A DNA stretch of 5,194 bases. Origin: Parcubacteria group bacterium CG1_02_39_15. GTDB lineage: Bacteria > Patescibacteriota > Minisyncoccia > Minisyncoccales > Paceibacteraceae. A program made the position numbers and the translations under genes. Shown here piece by piece: positions 4,798 through 5,194 of the stretch. How positions within the stretch are numbered: position 1 is the stretch's first letter; every line of letters begins with the position of its first letter. The DNA lies in assembly GCA_001872265.1 (NCBI GenBank), contig MNWE01000001.1, positions 22,001 to 27,194 on the forward strand, given 5' to 3'. A model generated the notes under the pieces. It was not told the origin of the DNA and made no database searches. It saw only the letters and a list, made by a program, of their open reading frames with translations.

Positions 4798-5194
4798 ATG
4801 AAAAAACCGATTATCACCTTTGCTAGGTGGGGGAATTATACGATTGCCTTTAAGAGTCTTTTTGAACAGTTGGGTTTGGAAGTTATTCCTCCCGAAAAAA
4901 CAAATTCTCAAACAATTGTGGCTGGAGCAAAAATTGCTCCGGAAATGTTTTGCTTTCCTTTAAAAGTAACCCTTGGCAATTATATTCCTTCATTGGAAAA
5001 AGGAGCCAACACTATTTTTATGGTTCAGAACGTCGGAGGTTCCTGCCGGCAGCGGTATTACGGAGCAATCCAAGAAAAGGTCTTAAAAGAAGCGGGTTAT
5101 AATATTGCCTTTTTAGATTTTCGAGCTACGCCCAAAGACATTTACCGGGAATTAAAGATAATCTCGGGAGCTTCTCTTTGGCAAATTTTAAAAG
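4798..5194 (+). CDS. COG3581-like CoA-dehydratase/activase-related protein, 3' end missing
   Basis: The reading frame is open from the ATG to the window edge (132 codons plus one base), so only the N-terminal part is visible. It reads ITFARWGNYTIAFKSLFEQL (6-25), LEVIPPEKTN (27-36), GAKIAPEMFCFPLKVTLGNY (43-62, with C52), LEKGANTIF (66-74) and GGSCRQRYYG (80-89, with C83). This is the pattern of COG3581/2-hydroxyglutaryl-CoA dehydratase D-like proteins, where a cysteine-rich CGPCR loop and an upstream cysteine serve the Fe-S cluster. The first cysteine of that loop is G80 here, so one usual ligand may be missing or replaced. The N-terminal half is visibly homologous to the preceding gene. The order DUF2229 then COG3581 is the one seen inside fused activase proteins, so the two products probably form a complex. 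Start chosen because the conserved strand begins at residue 5; the gap is 4 bases and no Shine-Dalgarno sequence is present. Confidence 0.8.
   Translation, partial: MKKPIITFARWGNYTIAFKSLFEQLGLEVIPPEKTNSQTIVAGAKIAPEMFCFPLKVTLGNYIPSLEKGANTIFMVQNVGGSCRQRYYGAIQEKVLKEAGYNIAFLDFRATPKDIYRELKIISGASLWQILK

Noticed and set aside
1..5194. CRISPR array, insertion sequence or toxin-antitoxin pair
   Set aside because: No spaced direct repeats, transposase motifs, terminal inverted repeats or paired small toxin/antitoxin genes were seen on either strand.

Overview
The window looks like a stretch of a small, compact, AT-rich bacterial genome, most likely a Patescibacteria/CPR (Parcubacteria-like) lineage. 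The reasons are: very tight head-to-tail packing on one strand (gaps of 3-52 bases), no convincing Shine-Dalgarno sequence at any start, a classic intrinsic terminator, and a gene set (stand-alone EF-Tu-like barrel protein, EndoQ/TIGR00375 nuclease, split CoA-activase-type genes) that I associate with such genomes. The five gene ends with TAA, the one with TAG and the absence of in-frame TGA fit an ordinary genetic code. An archaeal origin is less likely but cannot be excluded from sequence alone.

Layout. Bases 1-120 are non-coding and look like the 3' part of a structured RNA that I could not assign to a family. An intrinsic terminator follows at 125-148. A possible extended -10 element sits just before the first gene, at a distance that would give a leaderless mRNA. 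Seven genes then run on the + strand: a LOG/SLOG Rossmann protein (178-726), a 90-residue translation-elongation-factor-like barrel protein (779-1051), a short MgtC/SapB membrane protein (1060-1494), an APC-type amino-acid permease (1516-2646), an endonuclease Q family DNA-repair nuclease (2652-3896), a DUF2229/COG3580-type protein (3900-4793) and a COG3581-like protein cut by the window edge (4798-5194).

The genes are probably co-transcribed from at least 779 onward, but they do not form one obvious pathway: membrane transport, DNA repair and an iron-sulfur enzyme module are strung together. The two most interesting points are a complete EndoQ with all visible metal ligands, a cysteine zinc site and a sliding-clamp-like tail, and a pair of tandem, mutually homologous genes related to 2-hydroxyacyl-CoA dehydratase/activase and double-cubane reductase systems, whose substrate in a streamlined bacterium is unknown.
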